Shown in pieces: positions 45,496 through 54,410 of a stretch of 64,000 nucleotides of DNA. Under the pieces are notes generated by a model. The model saw only the letters and a list, made by a program, of their open reading frames with translations. It was not told where the DNA came from and searched no databases. The stretch's first letter is position 1. The number at the start of each line of letters is the position of its first letter. This DNA comes from an uncultured Bacteroidota bacterium. Its GTDB lineage: Bacteria; Bacteroidota; Bacteroidia; Chitinophagales; Chitinophagaceae. The DNA is taken from assembly GCA_903824665.1 (NCBI GenBank), contig CAIJXT010000003.1, positions 62,001 to 126,000 of the forward strand, read 5' to 3'. Made by a program: the position numbers and the translations under genes.

Positions 45496-45953
45496 ACAAA
45501 TCGATTTAGACTATCTCCAATAATTTTCAGTTAATATTTGTCTTTTTTGGAACACCAGAACAATTGGTGGATAGCAGGTATACCCTAAAAGACGCTGATA
45601 TTGCGTTTATAGTTGGGAAAGGCTACATTAATTTATTGTAGTTTCGACATATGAAATAAAAACACACTACACAACGCGTACAGAATGATTGGTATCTGTA
45701 TTACCAATAATAGAAGCCGCAATGAAAATGGAAAACACCTGCCTTACAGGCAAAAAAACCTTTCTCCGAAAAATGCTGAAAACGAAAAACCTGCCACAGC
45801 TACGAATCTGGTGCTGTGGTAGCACCCACAAGGCAACGTTGACAAATAACTGCGCATTGCCCCACTGTAAACGGAGCTTTTTTCCTGCCAATAGAACATG
45901 GCCCTGACCGGACCTCCAGCTTGTGATTTTTGGTGCTCAAATCTGCAAACGGC
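45496..45953. other. Intergenic region with no recognised feature
   Basis: About 460 bp between the mobA stop and the upstream end of the type B cargo gene. Only short unsupported frames are visible. No complete promoter or terminator was identified. Confidence 0.4.
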
Positions 45954-46577
45954 TCATTGCAGGCGAGAATGAAGTTTGCTATTTGCCTGTTCCCTATCTG
46001 CTGGTGTATTTGCATTCAGCAGGGCATCTGTATTGGCTGGACTCAACAATTTTACCTGATGACTGTTTCTGATCAGTGCTTTTCGCGGGCATTTAAAACC
46101 CGCTGACAGATGCTCCGTTAATACGGATGCTGCGCCTGGCTCCCAAATAGTGATCAGTGGCTCCGGCAATCCATCGAAAGGGCTGATAAAAGTTGTTGCC
46201 ATACAACCGGCATCGCGACTATCAACCAGTGAACTGATGGTACCGGCATCAAGTAGTGGCAGGTCGCACGCCACTACCAGCCATGCTGCATCCGGATACA
46301 GGCTGAATGCGGACATCAGGGCAACAATAGGTCCGGAACCTTCTACCGAGTCGGGTAGGACAGGGTAAGCCGGATCTATTTCATTTGCCTGCTCCTGCCG
46401 GCACGAAATAAATACCCGATTGCAGAAAGCACCCAGCATATCGGCCAGGTGATACCGCTGCTCCCTGCCATGCCAGTGCATGGTCGTTTTGTCCTGCCCC
46501 ATACGCACACTTCTGCCACCGGCAAGTACGAGGCCATACAGCGGGGGGGTGGCGCTATTCTGCTCTTCTGAAATCAC
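45954..46577 (-). CDS. mobA: Molybdenum cofactor guanylyltransferase
   Basis: The 207-residue nucleotidyltransferase attaches GMP to Mo-molybdopterin to form the bis-MGD cofactor. The N-terminal loop LVLAGGRSVRMGQDK (~16-30) and ACDLPLL (~101-108) are diagnostic. The start is GTG 46577, inside moaC; a perfect AGGAGG lies 5 nt before it and no ATG is available before the glycine loop. It overlaps moaC by 23 bp, so the two are probably translationally coupled. It is the last gene of the moeA-moaC-mobA operon. A bis-MGD enzyme must be encoded elsewhere. Confidence 0.92.
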   Translation of the reverse strand: MISEEQNSATPPLYGLVLAGGRSVRMGQDKTTMHWHGREQRYHLADMLGAFCNRVFISCRQEQANEIDPAYPVLPDSVEGSGPIVALMSAFSLYPDAAWLVVACDLPLLDAGTISSLVDSRDAGCMATTFISPFDGLPEPLITIWEPGAASVLTEHLSAGFKCPRKALIRNSHQVKLLSPANTDALLNANTPADREQANSKLHSRLQ

Positions 46578-47034
46578 TTTTGCCTCCTGTTTTCTCCATC
46601 AGTAATGTTTCCTTTATCACTATATCGTGGCTCAGCGCCTTGCACATATCGTATATGGTGAGCGCTGCTATACTTGCACCTACAAGAGCCTCCATTTCTA
46701 CGCCTGTTTTTGCGGTGAGGGAGGCTGTACAGGTAATGACTACTTCCGATTGTTGGTTTACATGGATTTCGATGCTGCAATTATCAAGGCCAAGCGGGTG
46801 GCAAAGCGGAATCAGTTCGCCGGTTTTTTTGGCTGCCATGATCCCTGCTATGATCGCTGTCTGGAATACGGCACCTTTGGGCGACCTTATTTGACCATCA
46901 GCAAAATGCTGCAATACAGCGGGTGGCATTACTACAATGCTACGAGCAACTGCTGTACGCAGCGTAACTGCCTTGGCAGCTACATTGACCATGGCTGGCT
47001 GCCCGTTTTCGCCCAGATGTGTAAACTGACTCAT
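46555..47034 (-). CDS. moaC: Cyclic pyranopterin monophosphate synthase
   Basis: MoaC converts the MoaA product to cyclic pyranopterin monophosphate, the first stable Mo-cofactor intermediate. The 159-residue length is standard. Diagnostic segments are GAVFQTAIIAGIMAAKKTGELIP, LCHPLGLDNC (catalytic His), TGVEMEALVGAS and YDMCKALSHD with catalytic Asp and Lys, ending KTGGKSDF. It follows moeA with a 2-bp gap and overlaps mobA. moaA and the moaD/moaE pair are not in the window. Confidence 0.96.
   Translation of the reverse strand: MSQFTHLGENGQPAMVNVAAKAVTLRTAVARSIVVMPPAVLQHFADGQIRSPKGAVFQTAIIAGIMAAKKTGELIPLCHPLGLDNCSIEIHVNQQSEVVITCTASLTAKTGVEMEALVGASIAALTIYDMCKALSHDIVIKETLLMEKTGGKSDFRRAE
46583..46588 (-). 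promoter_or_regulatory. AGGAGG ribosome binding site deciding the mobA start
   Basis: A perfect Shine-Dalgarno (plus CCTCCT) lies 5 nt before GTG 46577, inside the end of moaC. Strong SD sites are uncommon in Bacteroidota, so it supports the GTG start and coupling to moaC translation. Confidence 0.7.
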
Positions 47035-47036
47035 TG

Positions 47037-48251
47037 TTAAAAAACAGGTTTAAATGGCCATACCGGATAGATATCGCCCTTTTTAAAGTTAGTAATTTCT
47101 GCAGGCAATTCCATAAAGGCATTGGCAAGCACCAGATTTGAAAAATCTCCCGACCCATGTCCTTCTACCGGTGTTGCAAACAATTGCCCGGCTTCTGACA
47201 CAGACAGATGTACCTGAAGAAAGTAAGTGAGCGGCGGCTGAAAAATATAGTCTGCTGCCAGCACCGCTACTGGTATACGCGTATCTGCGTGACCAGTACC
47301 TGCTTTCAGCCAGGGTATAAAGTAGCGGTACAAACAGAGAAAAGCCGATACCGGGTTGCCGGGAAAGGCGAACACGGCCTTGCCACCCACGGGATAAACA
47401 CCAAACCAGAAAGGCTTGCCGGGTCGCTGACTTACTTTATGAAACAGCATCTGCACACCCAGCGCAGTGAGCGCCTGGGGCACATAATCGAACCGGCCCA
47501 TAGATACCCCACCGCTGAGAATGATTGCATCGTATTGCGAAAGGAGGCTACCTAAACGCTGTGTACTTTCTGAGGGCTCATCGGGGATATGAACCATATC
47601 GGCTGCTATTGAAAGCTGCTGTAAGACGGTATGAATCGCATAGCTGTTGGATCGTCTGATCTGGTAGGGGCCGGGAGTATCCTGCACATCCACCAGTTCA
47701 TTGCCGGTACTTACTATCGCTACACGCGGCAACTTCCATACCTGCAGATCGGCCTGCCCTACAGATGCAGCCATGCTGATCACAGCAGCGTCTACCAGTG
47801 TATTTACCGGCACCACTGTTTCTCCGGCATGTTTGTCAGTACCTCTGCGGTGTACATTGGCGCCGGGCTTAATGGTGTTGGCAACTATTGTGGCAATTCC
47901 TCCGTCTATCTCGATGTCCTCGTATCTGACAACAGTATCTGTACCGGCGGGCAATGCGCAACCGGTCATCAACTCAATACAATCTCCATCACTATCTATC
48001 TGAACAGGTGTATCGCCTGCCGCAATTGTAGCACGCACCACAAAAGACCTTTTGCCCGCTGTGAACGCCGCTCCGCGAATGGCAATACCATCCATCGTAA
48101 CCCTGTCGTAAGGAGGCAGATCGCGGTCGGCAACAATATCACAAGCCAGCCGTCTGCCAGCAGCAGACAAAAAAGGTATTGTTTCGATGCCGAAACCAAC
48201 TGCCTGAGCAAGCACTAAGTTAGCTGCTTCGGCTACAGAGATCATTGTCAT
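47037..48251 (-). CDS. moeA: Molybdopterin molybdenumtransferase
   Basis: The 404-residue MoeA inserts molybdate into adenylylated molybdopterin. Typical segments: PPYDRVTMDGIAIRG (~42-56), the GGVSMGRFDYV active-site loop (~245-255) and VFAFPGNPVSAFLCLYRYF (~300). Start at ATG 48251, with another ATG two codons on. It is the first gene of the Mo-cofactor operon (moeA, moaC, mobA). A perfect -7 box lies 10 nt before the start. Confidence 0.95.
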   Translation of the reverse strand: MTMISVAEAANLVLAQAVGFGIETIPFLSAAGRRLACDIVADRDLPPYDRVTMDGIAIRGAAFTAGKRSFVVRATIAAGDTPVQIDSDGDCIELMTGCALPAGTDTVVRYEDIEIDGGIATIVANTIKPGANVHRRGTDKHAGETVVPVNTLVDAAVISMAASVGQADLQVWKLPRVAIVSTGNELVDVQDTPGPYQIRRSNSYAIHTVLQQLSIAADMVHIPDEPSESTQRLGSLLSQYDAIILSGGVSMGRFDYVPQALTALGVQMLFHKVSQRPGKPFWFGVYPVGGKAVFAFPGNPVSAFLCLYRYFIPWLKAGTGHADTRIPVAVLAADYIFQPPLTYFLQVHLSVSEAGQLFATPVEGHGSGDFSNLVLANAFMELPAEITNFKKGDIYPVWPFKPVF

Positions 48252-48261
48252 AATGTAGTTT

Positions 48262-48269
48262 CAAAACTA
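48262..48269 (-). promoter_or_regulatory. -7 box (TAGTTTTG) 10 nt before moeA
   Basis: Minus-strand perfect TAnnTTTG (plus CAAAACTA) ending 10 nt before ATG 48251. No consensus -33 TTG. Predicts a leader of only a few nucleotides for the Mo-cofactor operon. Confidence 0.55.
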
Positions 48270-48291
48270 CGCTTTTTGCACCGCTCACTCA

Positions 48292-51200
48292 TCACCGCTC
48301 TACCACAAATCGCAGCACACTGTTTTCGCTACCCGCCTGCATGTTCAGCAGGTACATTCCATTGGGCAGTCCGGCAGGCAGTTGTATAGACACATCCATA
48401 CTGCCACCTTTGACGCCGATAGTTCCCGAGTACACGTTTTGTCCCAGCATGTTGCTGATAGATACCGCTGCTTCAGAAAGACTGCGGTCTGCAACAACAC
48501 CACGCAAACGGAAACCACCATTATTAGGGTTGGGGAATACATGCAGGTTGCCACCCGCAGCAACATTGCGTACACCAGCAGGCCATACCGTTACAAATAC
48601 TGAATTGTAAGCGGTGATGTTGCAGACGCCACTACCGGTCACTGTGCAGGTAACTGAATCATAGTCGGCAAGTGTGGCAGAGGTAAAAACATTTGTGGTT
48701 GCACCTACCACCACTACACCATTTACATCCCATTTATACACCGGCGTTGGGCCTGCGCCTGTTACGGTTGCGGTGAGTGTCAGGAGTTCTCCCGGAGATA
48801 CTATGAGGCCCGGTGTTGCGGCCACACTTATTACGGGAATATAGAGCGGATCTACAGTCATGTTTACGGTGCTACTGTTTACAGTATCGGCAAGCCTGCA
48901 CATAAAATTGCTACCCATGCGGCAAAAAACAACATCACCGGTTGCGGGCGTATACATATAGGTTGACCCTGTGCCCACTGGCAATCCGTTTACAAACCAG
49001 TTGAAACCCGGCAAAGCACCACCAAATGCCGGAGTGATGGTATACGATACAGGCGAGCCGGCACACGAAGTATCATTGGGGCTTACGGAAATCGAAGCAA
49101 CCGGCATGGCCATATTGATCACGGTAAGGGCAACTGTGTCTGCTGCCGTTGGTGGCAATGTGCAAGCCTGGCTGCTGGTCATTAACACTGTAACCGTGTC
49201 TCCTATCACAGGCGTATAGGTATAGGCAATACCACCACCCGTTACGGTACCATTTACACGCCATATTATTGTTGGTGACAGGCCGCCATAAACCGGGGAA
49301 GCGGTGAATGTAACGGGCGATCCGGAACAGATCGTGTCTGGTGTACCGGTAGTTACAGCTATACCCGGCACTACAATCGGATTTACAGAAACAGCCTTTG
49401 TCGCTGTTCTGGACGTGCACGCATTAGTCACAGTATAGCTGATCACCGTGGTGCCTGAAGTGATACCGGTAACGATACCAATGGAAGACACTGTGCCCGT
49501 AGCAGGTACACTGCTGGCCCATATTCCCCCTTCTGTAGTATTCAGCATCGTATCGGGGTATCCCAGGCAAATATCGTTGGGCCCAAGTATAGGCGCAATA
49601 CCTATTATGTTGGTTACTGTATTGGTCATAACCACCGGATTGTAGTCGAAATAGATACCTACGCGGTTGGGAATCATGTCGCCGTCGGCGAGTGTGCTTC
49701 TGGCTTTTATGTTGAACAGGAACATACCATCATTGAGACCGTGGTGGGCACTGTCCAGCAGTTTTATGTTCGGAAAATCGAATTTGGCAATATTACGTAC
49801 TCCGTCATTCAGTACGGTCACATTCATGGCATGCGACGAGGCCTCTATTTCCAGCGTTGCCGGATCCAGATTGTCTGACAGCGTATCGAGCACATATACA
49901 TTGTGAGCTGTGTCGTTGCCGGTATTCTCAAAACGAACCCTGTACTGCAATTGCGTACATGGCAGTATATAGCCCTCGGGCGATACAGCAATGTCGTTGG
50001 GGTCGTATGCGCCTATTACGGTGTCGCACTTTATCCTGATGTTGTTTGAGGGATTAGCATCGCCTGTTATTGGGTCTACCGTAACTGTCTCATTTACCGT
50101 ATCGCCCAGAGCCAGAGGGCTACCCAGCGACGAAGGTCGAGCCAGGAACACAGTTATCGTTCTCGTAGCGTCTGGAGCCATTGCAGGCAGTGTCCAGGTG
50201 AGAGTGGTACCACTGGCGGTAGTTGGTGCCGGATTGGTAGCAGTACACGGATAGAGTGTGGAATAATAGCCAAACTTGGGGCTGAACGCCAGGGTAACCG
50301 TTGGGGTTACCACAGTACAGTTGAGGTTGGTGACCAATATGGTAAGGCGCTGCTGGGTAGGGTTGGTCAGTGTGGTCACATTCACCTTCAGGTCGTGCGT
50401 GAGCGAGGGGCTGCAGGTCAATCCGAACTTCTTTGTGCCATAGGTATTGGCAAAGGTGCCTATTGTATCGTAGAGCACCCCGCCTGATGGACAGGAGACC
50501 AGCATACCGCCTGCCATACTGAGCGGCCGGAAGGCATAAATTGTACCGGTAGTACCATAGGCTTTGTAATAAAACCCACTCGTAGCGCTGATGGTATCAA
50601 TCGGTATGCCGTTAGAGTCTATACGGGTATTGATGGGTATCAGATTATTGATGTCGCCCAGATCGTATATGCAGTTGCTGTTGTTGTCTTTGTAAAAGCT
50701 GATATTGAGGGTGCGGCAAAACTGATAATTATAGCTGAAGACCACAGTATCCATGGGTGTAGTACCATTAAGCATTATATGCTGCACAGAATAGGTGCCG
50801 GGCATGCCATATGTATGATAAATATGGGCATTGCTCACACCAGTTGTGGTCATTGCAGTGGTATCGCTGGTTCCATCACCAAAAGAGGTAATGACACTGA
50901 ATGTGGACGAAACCCCGCAAGCCTCAACATAGAAATGGGAGGGTACACAAAATGTTGATGGTGTAGAAATTACCGAGTGGCTGCCAATTGCAAAATTGAC
51001 ATTCACAAACACCGGACCAGAAAAAGCGGCAATACCAGTAGACGAGCAGGTGATACGGCACCTGTAAAAATAATTGCCCGTAGGGTTGAATACATAAGGA
51101 ACAGAGAGGCCTCCGGCAAGGTCACTCCAGCTAAACCCATCTGGTGAATACTGCCACTGAATGAGGTGACCACAGGAATAAGTATAGGAGGGCAAATTGA

Positions 51201-52419
51201 GCGTAACAGGAGTGCCACTGCAAACCGTGGATGCACTTGCCGTAATGCCACCCGGTACCGGCGTACCGCTACATGTCGAATTTACCGTAACATCACGGCT
51301 CACAGTACCACAGACACCCAAAGAGTAATAAATAGTTGCCGTTCCCGTCCCTGCGCCATACACAACACCGCTGGTACCCACGGTCGCCACTGCTGTAGCG
51401 CTCGAGCTCCAGGTACCGCCAACGCCGGCAGTAGAGCTGAGTGTGGTAGTACTACCCGCACACAGGCTGGCTGTACCGGTAAGTGGTGTCGGTGTGCTAT
51501 TAACGGTTACCACTACGGTTGAAAAACATCCTGAAGGCACTGAGTAACTAACTGTTGTTGTGCCTACAGAGGCACCTGTAACTACTCCGGTGGTAGGAGC
51601 AACCCAGGCTATAGCTGGCGCACTCGATGACCAGGTACCACCTGTGGCCGGGTGCGTGAGTGTCGTAGTTAATCCAACGCATACACTTGCCGTACCGCCA
51701 ATGGTGCCTATGGCAGCATTTACAGTTACCGGGGTTGTGGCAAAACATCCGGACGTCAGGGTAAAGGTAACATTTGCCACACCAGGAGCAACACCAGTAA
51801 GTAGTGCTGTAGGGCTTACAGTTAGAATACCGGCAGCACTGCTAGACCATACACCACCAGCCGGCGAACCAGAATATAGTGTAGTAGTACCAGCACACAA
51901 TGGTAACCCGGCGAAGATGCTAGGTGTAGGATATACCGTGACAACCCGCGTAGTAGCGCAACTGGTAGGTAATACATAGGTAATAAGGGTAGTGCCTGCG
52001 GCAATACCTGTAACAACTCCTGAGCCAGTACCAATAACAGCAACAGACAAAACAGAACTGCTCCATACACCGCCCGGAGATACGCTGCTCAATGTAGTTG
52101 TACTACCATCACAGACGGCTGAAGTTCCGGTAATAGGTGATGGTAGTGGATTGATGGTTACAATAGCATAGGCAAAATCAACACCGTCTGTATAGGTAAT
52201 GTCAGCAGTGCCTGCTGTAACACCTATAACAAGCCCCGAGGATGAACCAATTGTTGCTACCCCCGTTGTGCCGCTTGTCCAGGTGCCCCCCGTTACCGGG
52301 TTAGAAAGCACCGATGAATTGCCCAGACATAATGCCAATGTACCGGTAATAGGCGGCAATGCGGCGAATACCGTAAGTGAACTGACAAATAAAACGAGTG
52401 TGAGGTATAGCCTTTTCAT
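48292..52419 (-). CDS. Large secreted multidomain protein with T9SS type A sorting domain
   Basis: The 1,375-residue product has a signal peptide (MKRLYLTLVLFVSSLTVFA). Five BIG2-like repeats of ~65-70 residues, each with a GGxWSS segment, come next, and a sixth lies at ~950. A PKD-like unit (~470-560) and a DUF11/DUF7619-like domain (~690-940, with YDPNDIAVSPEG and VRFENTGNDTAHNVYV) follow. Three PKD-like units (~1010-1270) of the SPVTFTA-YGG type resemble the C-terminal end of the visible adhesin. The last ~80 residues (LHVFPNPNNGGFRL, LPNGMYLLNM) are a type A sorting domain. Surface or secreted role; target unknown. Confidence 0.9.
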   Translation of the reverse strand: MKRLYLTLVLFVSSLTVFAALPPITGTLALCLGNSSVLSNPVTGGTWTSGTTGVATIGSSSGLVIGVTAGTADITYTDGVDFAYAIVTINPLPSPITGTSAVCDGSTTTLSSVSPGGVWSSSVLSVAVIGTGSGVVTGIAAGTTLITYVLPTSCATTRVVTVYPTPSIFAGLPLCAGTTTLYSGSPAGGVWSSSAAGILTVSPTALLTGVAPGVANVTFTLTSGCFATTPVTVNAAIGTIGGTASVCVGLTTTLTHPATGGTWSSSAPAIAWVAPTTGVVTGASVGTTTVSYSVPSGCFSTVVVTVNSTPTPLTGTASLCAGSTTTLSSTAGVGGTWSSSATAVATVGTSGVVYGAGTGTATIYYSLGVCGTVSRDVTVNSTCSGTPVPGGITASASTVCSGTPVTLNLPSYTYSCGHLIQWQYSPDGFSWSDLAGGLSVPYVFNPTGNYFYRCRITCSSTGIAAFSGPVFVNVNFAIGSHSVISTPSTFCVPSHFYVEACGVSSTFSVITSFGDGTSDTTAMTTTGVSNAHIYHTYGMPGTYSVQHIMLNGTTPMDTVVFSYNYQFCRTLNISFYKDNNSNCIYDLGDINNLIPINTRIDSNGIPIDTISATSGFYYKAYGTTGTIYAFRPLSMAGGMLVSCPSGGVLYDTIGTFANTYGTKKFGLTCSPSLTHDLKVNVTTLTNPTQQRLTILVTNLNCTVVTPTVTLAFSPKFGYYSTLYPCTATNPAPTTASGTTLTWTLPAMAPDATRTITVFLARPSSLGSPLALGDTVNETVTVDPITGDANPSNNIRIKCDTVIGAYDPNDIAVSPEGYILPCTQLQYRVRFENTGNDTAHNVYVLDTLSDNLDPATLEIEASSHAMNVTVLNDGVRNIAKFDFPNIKLLDSAHHGLNDGMFLFNIKARSTLADGDMIPNRVGIYFDYNPVVMTNTVTNIIGIAPILGPNDICLGYPDTMLNTTEGGIWASSVPATGTVSSIGIVTGITSGTTVISYTVTNACTSRTATKAVSVNPIVVPGIAVTTGTPDTICSGSPVTFTASPVYGGLSPTIIWRVNGTVTGGGIAYTYTPVIGDTVTVLMTSSQACTLPPTAADTVALTVINMAMPVASISVSPNDTSCAGSPVSYTITPAFGGALPGFNWFVNGLPVGTGSTYMYTPATGDVVFCRMGSNFMCRLADTVNSSTVNMTVDPLYIPVISVAATPGLIVSPGELLTLTATVTGAGPTPVYKWDVNGVVVVGATTNVFTSATLADYDSVTCTVTGSGVCNITAYNSVFVTVWPAGVRNVAAGGNLHVFPNPNNGGFRLRGVVADRSLSEAAVSISNMLGQNVYSGTIGVKGGSMDVSIQLPAGLPNGMYLLNMQAGSENSVLRFVVER

Positions 52420-52585
52420 AAAATGTGGTTGTTATGCAAAATAAATGTAAAACACAATCTCTATATGCATGCAGTTAATAAGGCGCAGCATAACCGGACT
52501 GTGTTAGCAAAATGAAAATATTTCTCAGGATATTTTTCAGAAAGAAGGTTTCTGCCCCAAAACAGGTAAGCTATTGGCCGGGTAA

Positions 52586-53326
52586 CTACACACTTCCGGT
52601 ATCAGAAATCACTATTTCATCGCCTGCCAGATGGGGTACTACCGGGTGCAGATCGGGTGTCACGCAATATTCCATATCATGCTGCAGACCAAACGCCGAT
52701 AACCTGCGGTAATGAGAGCTGTCTTTCAGGAATTCAATAAAATTCTTCCCTCCCGAAGAGTTATAGAGGTGTTTGGCTGCCCGTGCTGCATCACAATTGA
52801 TCTCGTAGGCATGCTGCAGGCGGTGCACTACTGCACCAGCAAATAATGTGTCTTCCAGATTGAACTTGTCCTTCCACGATGCGCAACCCAGCAACACATT
52901 TTTGTTTTGTGCCAACAGCCAGTTGCTCAATGCCGTCAAATTCAGAAAAGATCCGATCACAATCCTGTCAGCGTCCTTCACCATGTGGAGCAATCTGGTA
53001 CCATTTGTAGTAGTCAACACCAGTGCTTTGTTTTTTATAAATTCGGCCGGATATTCCAAAGGTGAGTTGCCGTGCTGTAAGCCTTCAGCAACCTTTCCGT
53101 CGCGTTCACCCGCAGTCAGGCTATCTGGAATGCGCTCTCCTATTGCAATACAATCCTGTACAGACGCAACTGGTATTACGCATCGGGCGCCATTGTGCAG
53201 TGCTGCTGTAATAGTAGATGTAGCTCTGAAAATGTCGATAATAACAACAATCGCACCCTTTGTGTTGTACAAATGCAACAAAGCAGGCGAAAGGCAGACC
53301 TCCAACACTGGTTTTTCCTCATTCAT
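52586..53326 (-). CDS. comB: 2-phosphosulfolactate phosphatase family protein
   Basis: The 246-residue product matches ComB. Landmarks are an N-terminal VVIIDIFRATSTITAAL strand-loop (~27-43), LTAGERDGKVAEGL (~69-82), TTTNGTRLL (~104-112), and VIGSFLNLTALSNWL. In methanogens ComB removes phosphate from (R)-2-phospho-3-sulfolactate in coenzyme M synthesis. In Bacteroidota it is common without coenzyme M; a link to sulfonate or sulfonolipid metabolism is speculative. A terminator separates it from gldN upstream. Confidence 0.88.
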   Translation of the reverse strand: MNEEKPVLEVCLSPALLHLYNTKGAIVVIIDIFRATSTITAALHNGARCVIPVASVQDCIAIGERIPDSLTAGERDGKVAEGLQHGNSPLEYPAEFIKNKALVLTTTNGTRLLHMVKDADRIVIGSFLNLTALSNWLLAQNKNVLLGCASWKDKFNLEDTLFAGAVVHRLQHAYEINCDAARAAKHLYNSSGGKNFIEFLKDSSHYRRLSAFGLQHDMEYCVTPDLHPVVPHLAGDEIVISDTGSV

Positions 53327-53373
53327 CGTCAGAGCAAATTATAACACGCAAATTAACTTGATTATTACTTATT

Positions 53374-53403
53374 AAAAAGCCCCCGTTAACGGAGGCTTTT
53401 TAT
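53374..53403 (-). terminator. Terminator of the gldKLMN operon
   Basis: A stem with one mismatch (AAAAAGCCcCCG, 53374-53385, pairing with CGGaGGCTTTTT, 53390-53401) and a TTAA loop. On the minus strand it ends in a T run. It lies between the gldN stop and the comB start. Confidence 0.8.
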
Positions 53404-53446
53404 GTTTATCAGCCATTAGCCATGCGGCTAAAGCAATATTTTGTTT

Positions 53447-54382
53447 CTAGTACACCCACATATCGTGCTCCTTGTTGAAGATCTCCTGCGATGTTCTTTG
53501 ACTTTCGTACAAAGATTCCATTGGGTTCAGGTGATCCTGGAAGCTTTCTCCATTTGCGCCAACAATTGTACCAAATGGGTTGCTCACCTTTGTGATCTTA
53601 CTTGCAAACATGCGTGATTCAAAGAATTCATCCCATGTAGTACGGAACATGTCATTGGTTGGGTTGAAAACTTCGTAGTTGGCAAGCAAACCACGGATAT
53701 CCGGATAGTACAACCAGAACATAGCCTGAGAACCACGATAGATACCGTCATCACCATACTTGTCCTGCACAGGAGCCAGACCAACGATTCTTACAACCAT
53801 TTGACCCTGATTGCGATCAAAAATCCAGTCTTCTTTAATCCTGTACTTAGTTATCGTTTCCGGTTTGAAGTCGGTAACACGCGTCTTCTGTATTTCGTCG
53901 CCTGTTATCGGGTCAACTACAGTTTCCGTATCTACTTTACCGGCAACCTGCTCCATGATCTGCTCTTTCGTAAGAACAGTAGTGAAACGGTCGTCGAAAG
54001 TACCATATGCCACAATCTTTCCTTTCTTGATCGCGTCGATAAGAATTTCTATAAACATACCACCACCGGAATGCTCATCTCCCGAATAACGGAAACCAAT
54101 GTTCTGCTTCTCCAGTGTGTTGATCTCACGCCATACTCTCTTTTTCCAAAGGATGTCCGTTTCACGGATATGCTGCCATGGAATGGGCATTCTGAGCCTG
54201 TGAGATGGTGGAATCCTGTCGAAAGCACCATCCGGTGTGCGGGATGGAAGCCAATCTTTGTTAACGCCTCCGCCCGGTGCAGCGACTGATGGGTCTGCCG
54301 AACCTGACTGAGCAAACAATGCACTGCCTGACAGCATGAGCACTGAAACGAGTGTAAGCTTGTATGATTGCAGAATGGTCAT
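53447..54382 (-). CDS. gldN: Type IX secretion system protein GldN
   Basis: GldN forms a periplasmic ring with GldK at the outer membrane in the T9SS. The 311-residue product has a signal peptide (MTILQSYKLTLVSVLMLSGSALFAQ) and typical segments: DILWKKRVWREINTLEKQN, IKEDWIFDRNQGQMVVRIVGLAP, FWLYYPDIRGLLANYEVFNP, and DEFFESRMFASKITKVSNPF. It is the last gene of the operon, 28 bp after gldM, and is followed by a terminator. Confidence 0.95.
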   Translation of the reverse strand: MTILQSYKLTLVSVLMLSGSALFAQSGSADPSVAAPGGGVNKDWLPSRTPDGAFDRIPPSHRLRMPIPWQHIRETDILWKKRVWREINTLEKQNIGFRYSGDEHSGGGMFIEILIDAIKKGKIVAYGTFDDRFTTVLTKEQIMEQVAGKVDTETVVDPITGDEIQKTRVTDFKPETITKYRIKEDWIFDRNQGQMVVRIVGLAPVQDKYGDDGIYRGSQAMFWLYYPDIRGLLANYEVFNPTNDMFRTTWDEFFESRMFASKITKVSNPFGTIVGANGESFQDHLNPMESLYESQRTSQEIFNKEHDMWVY

Positions 54383-54410
54383 ATCCTTCTGTTATTTATT
54401 GCTAAGTTAA

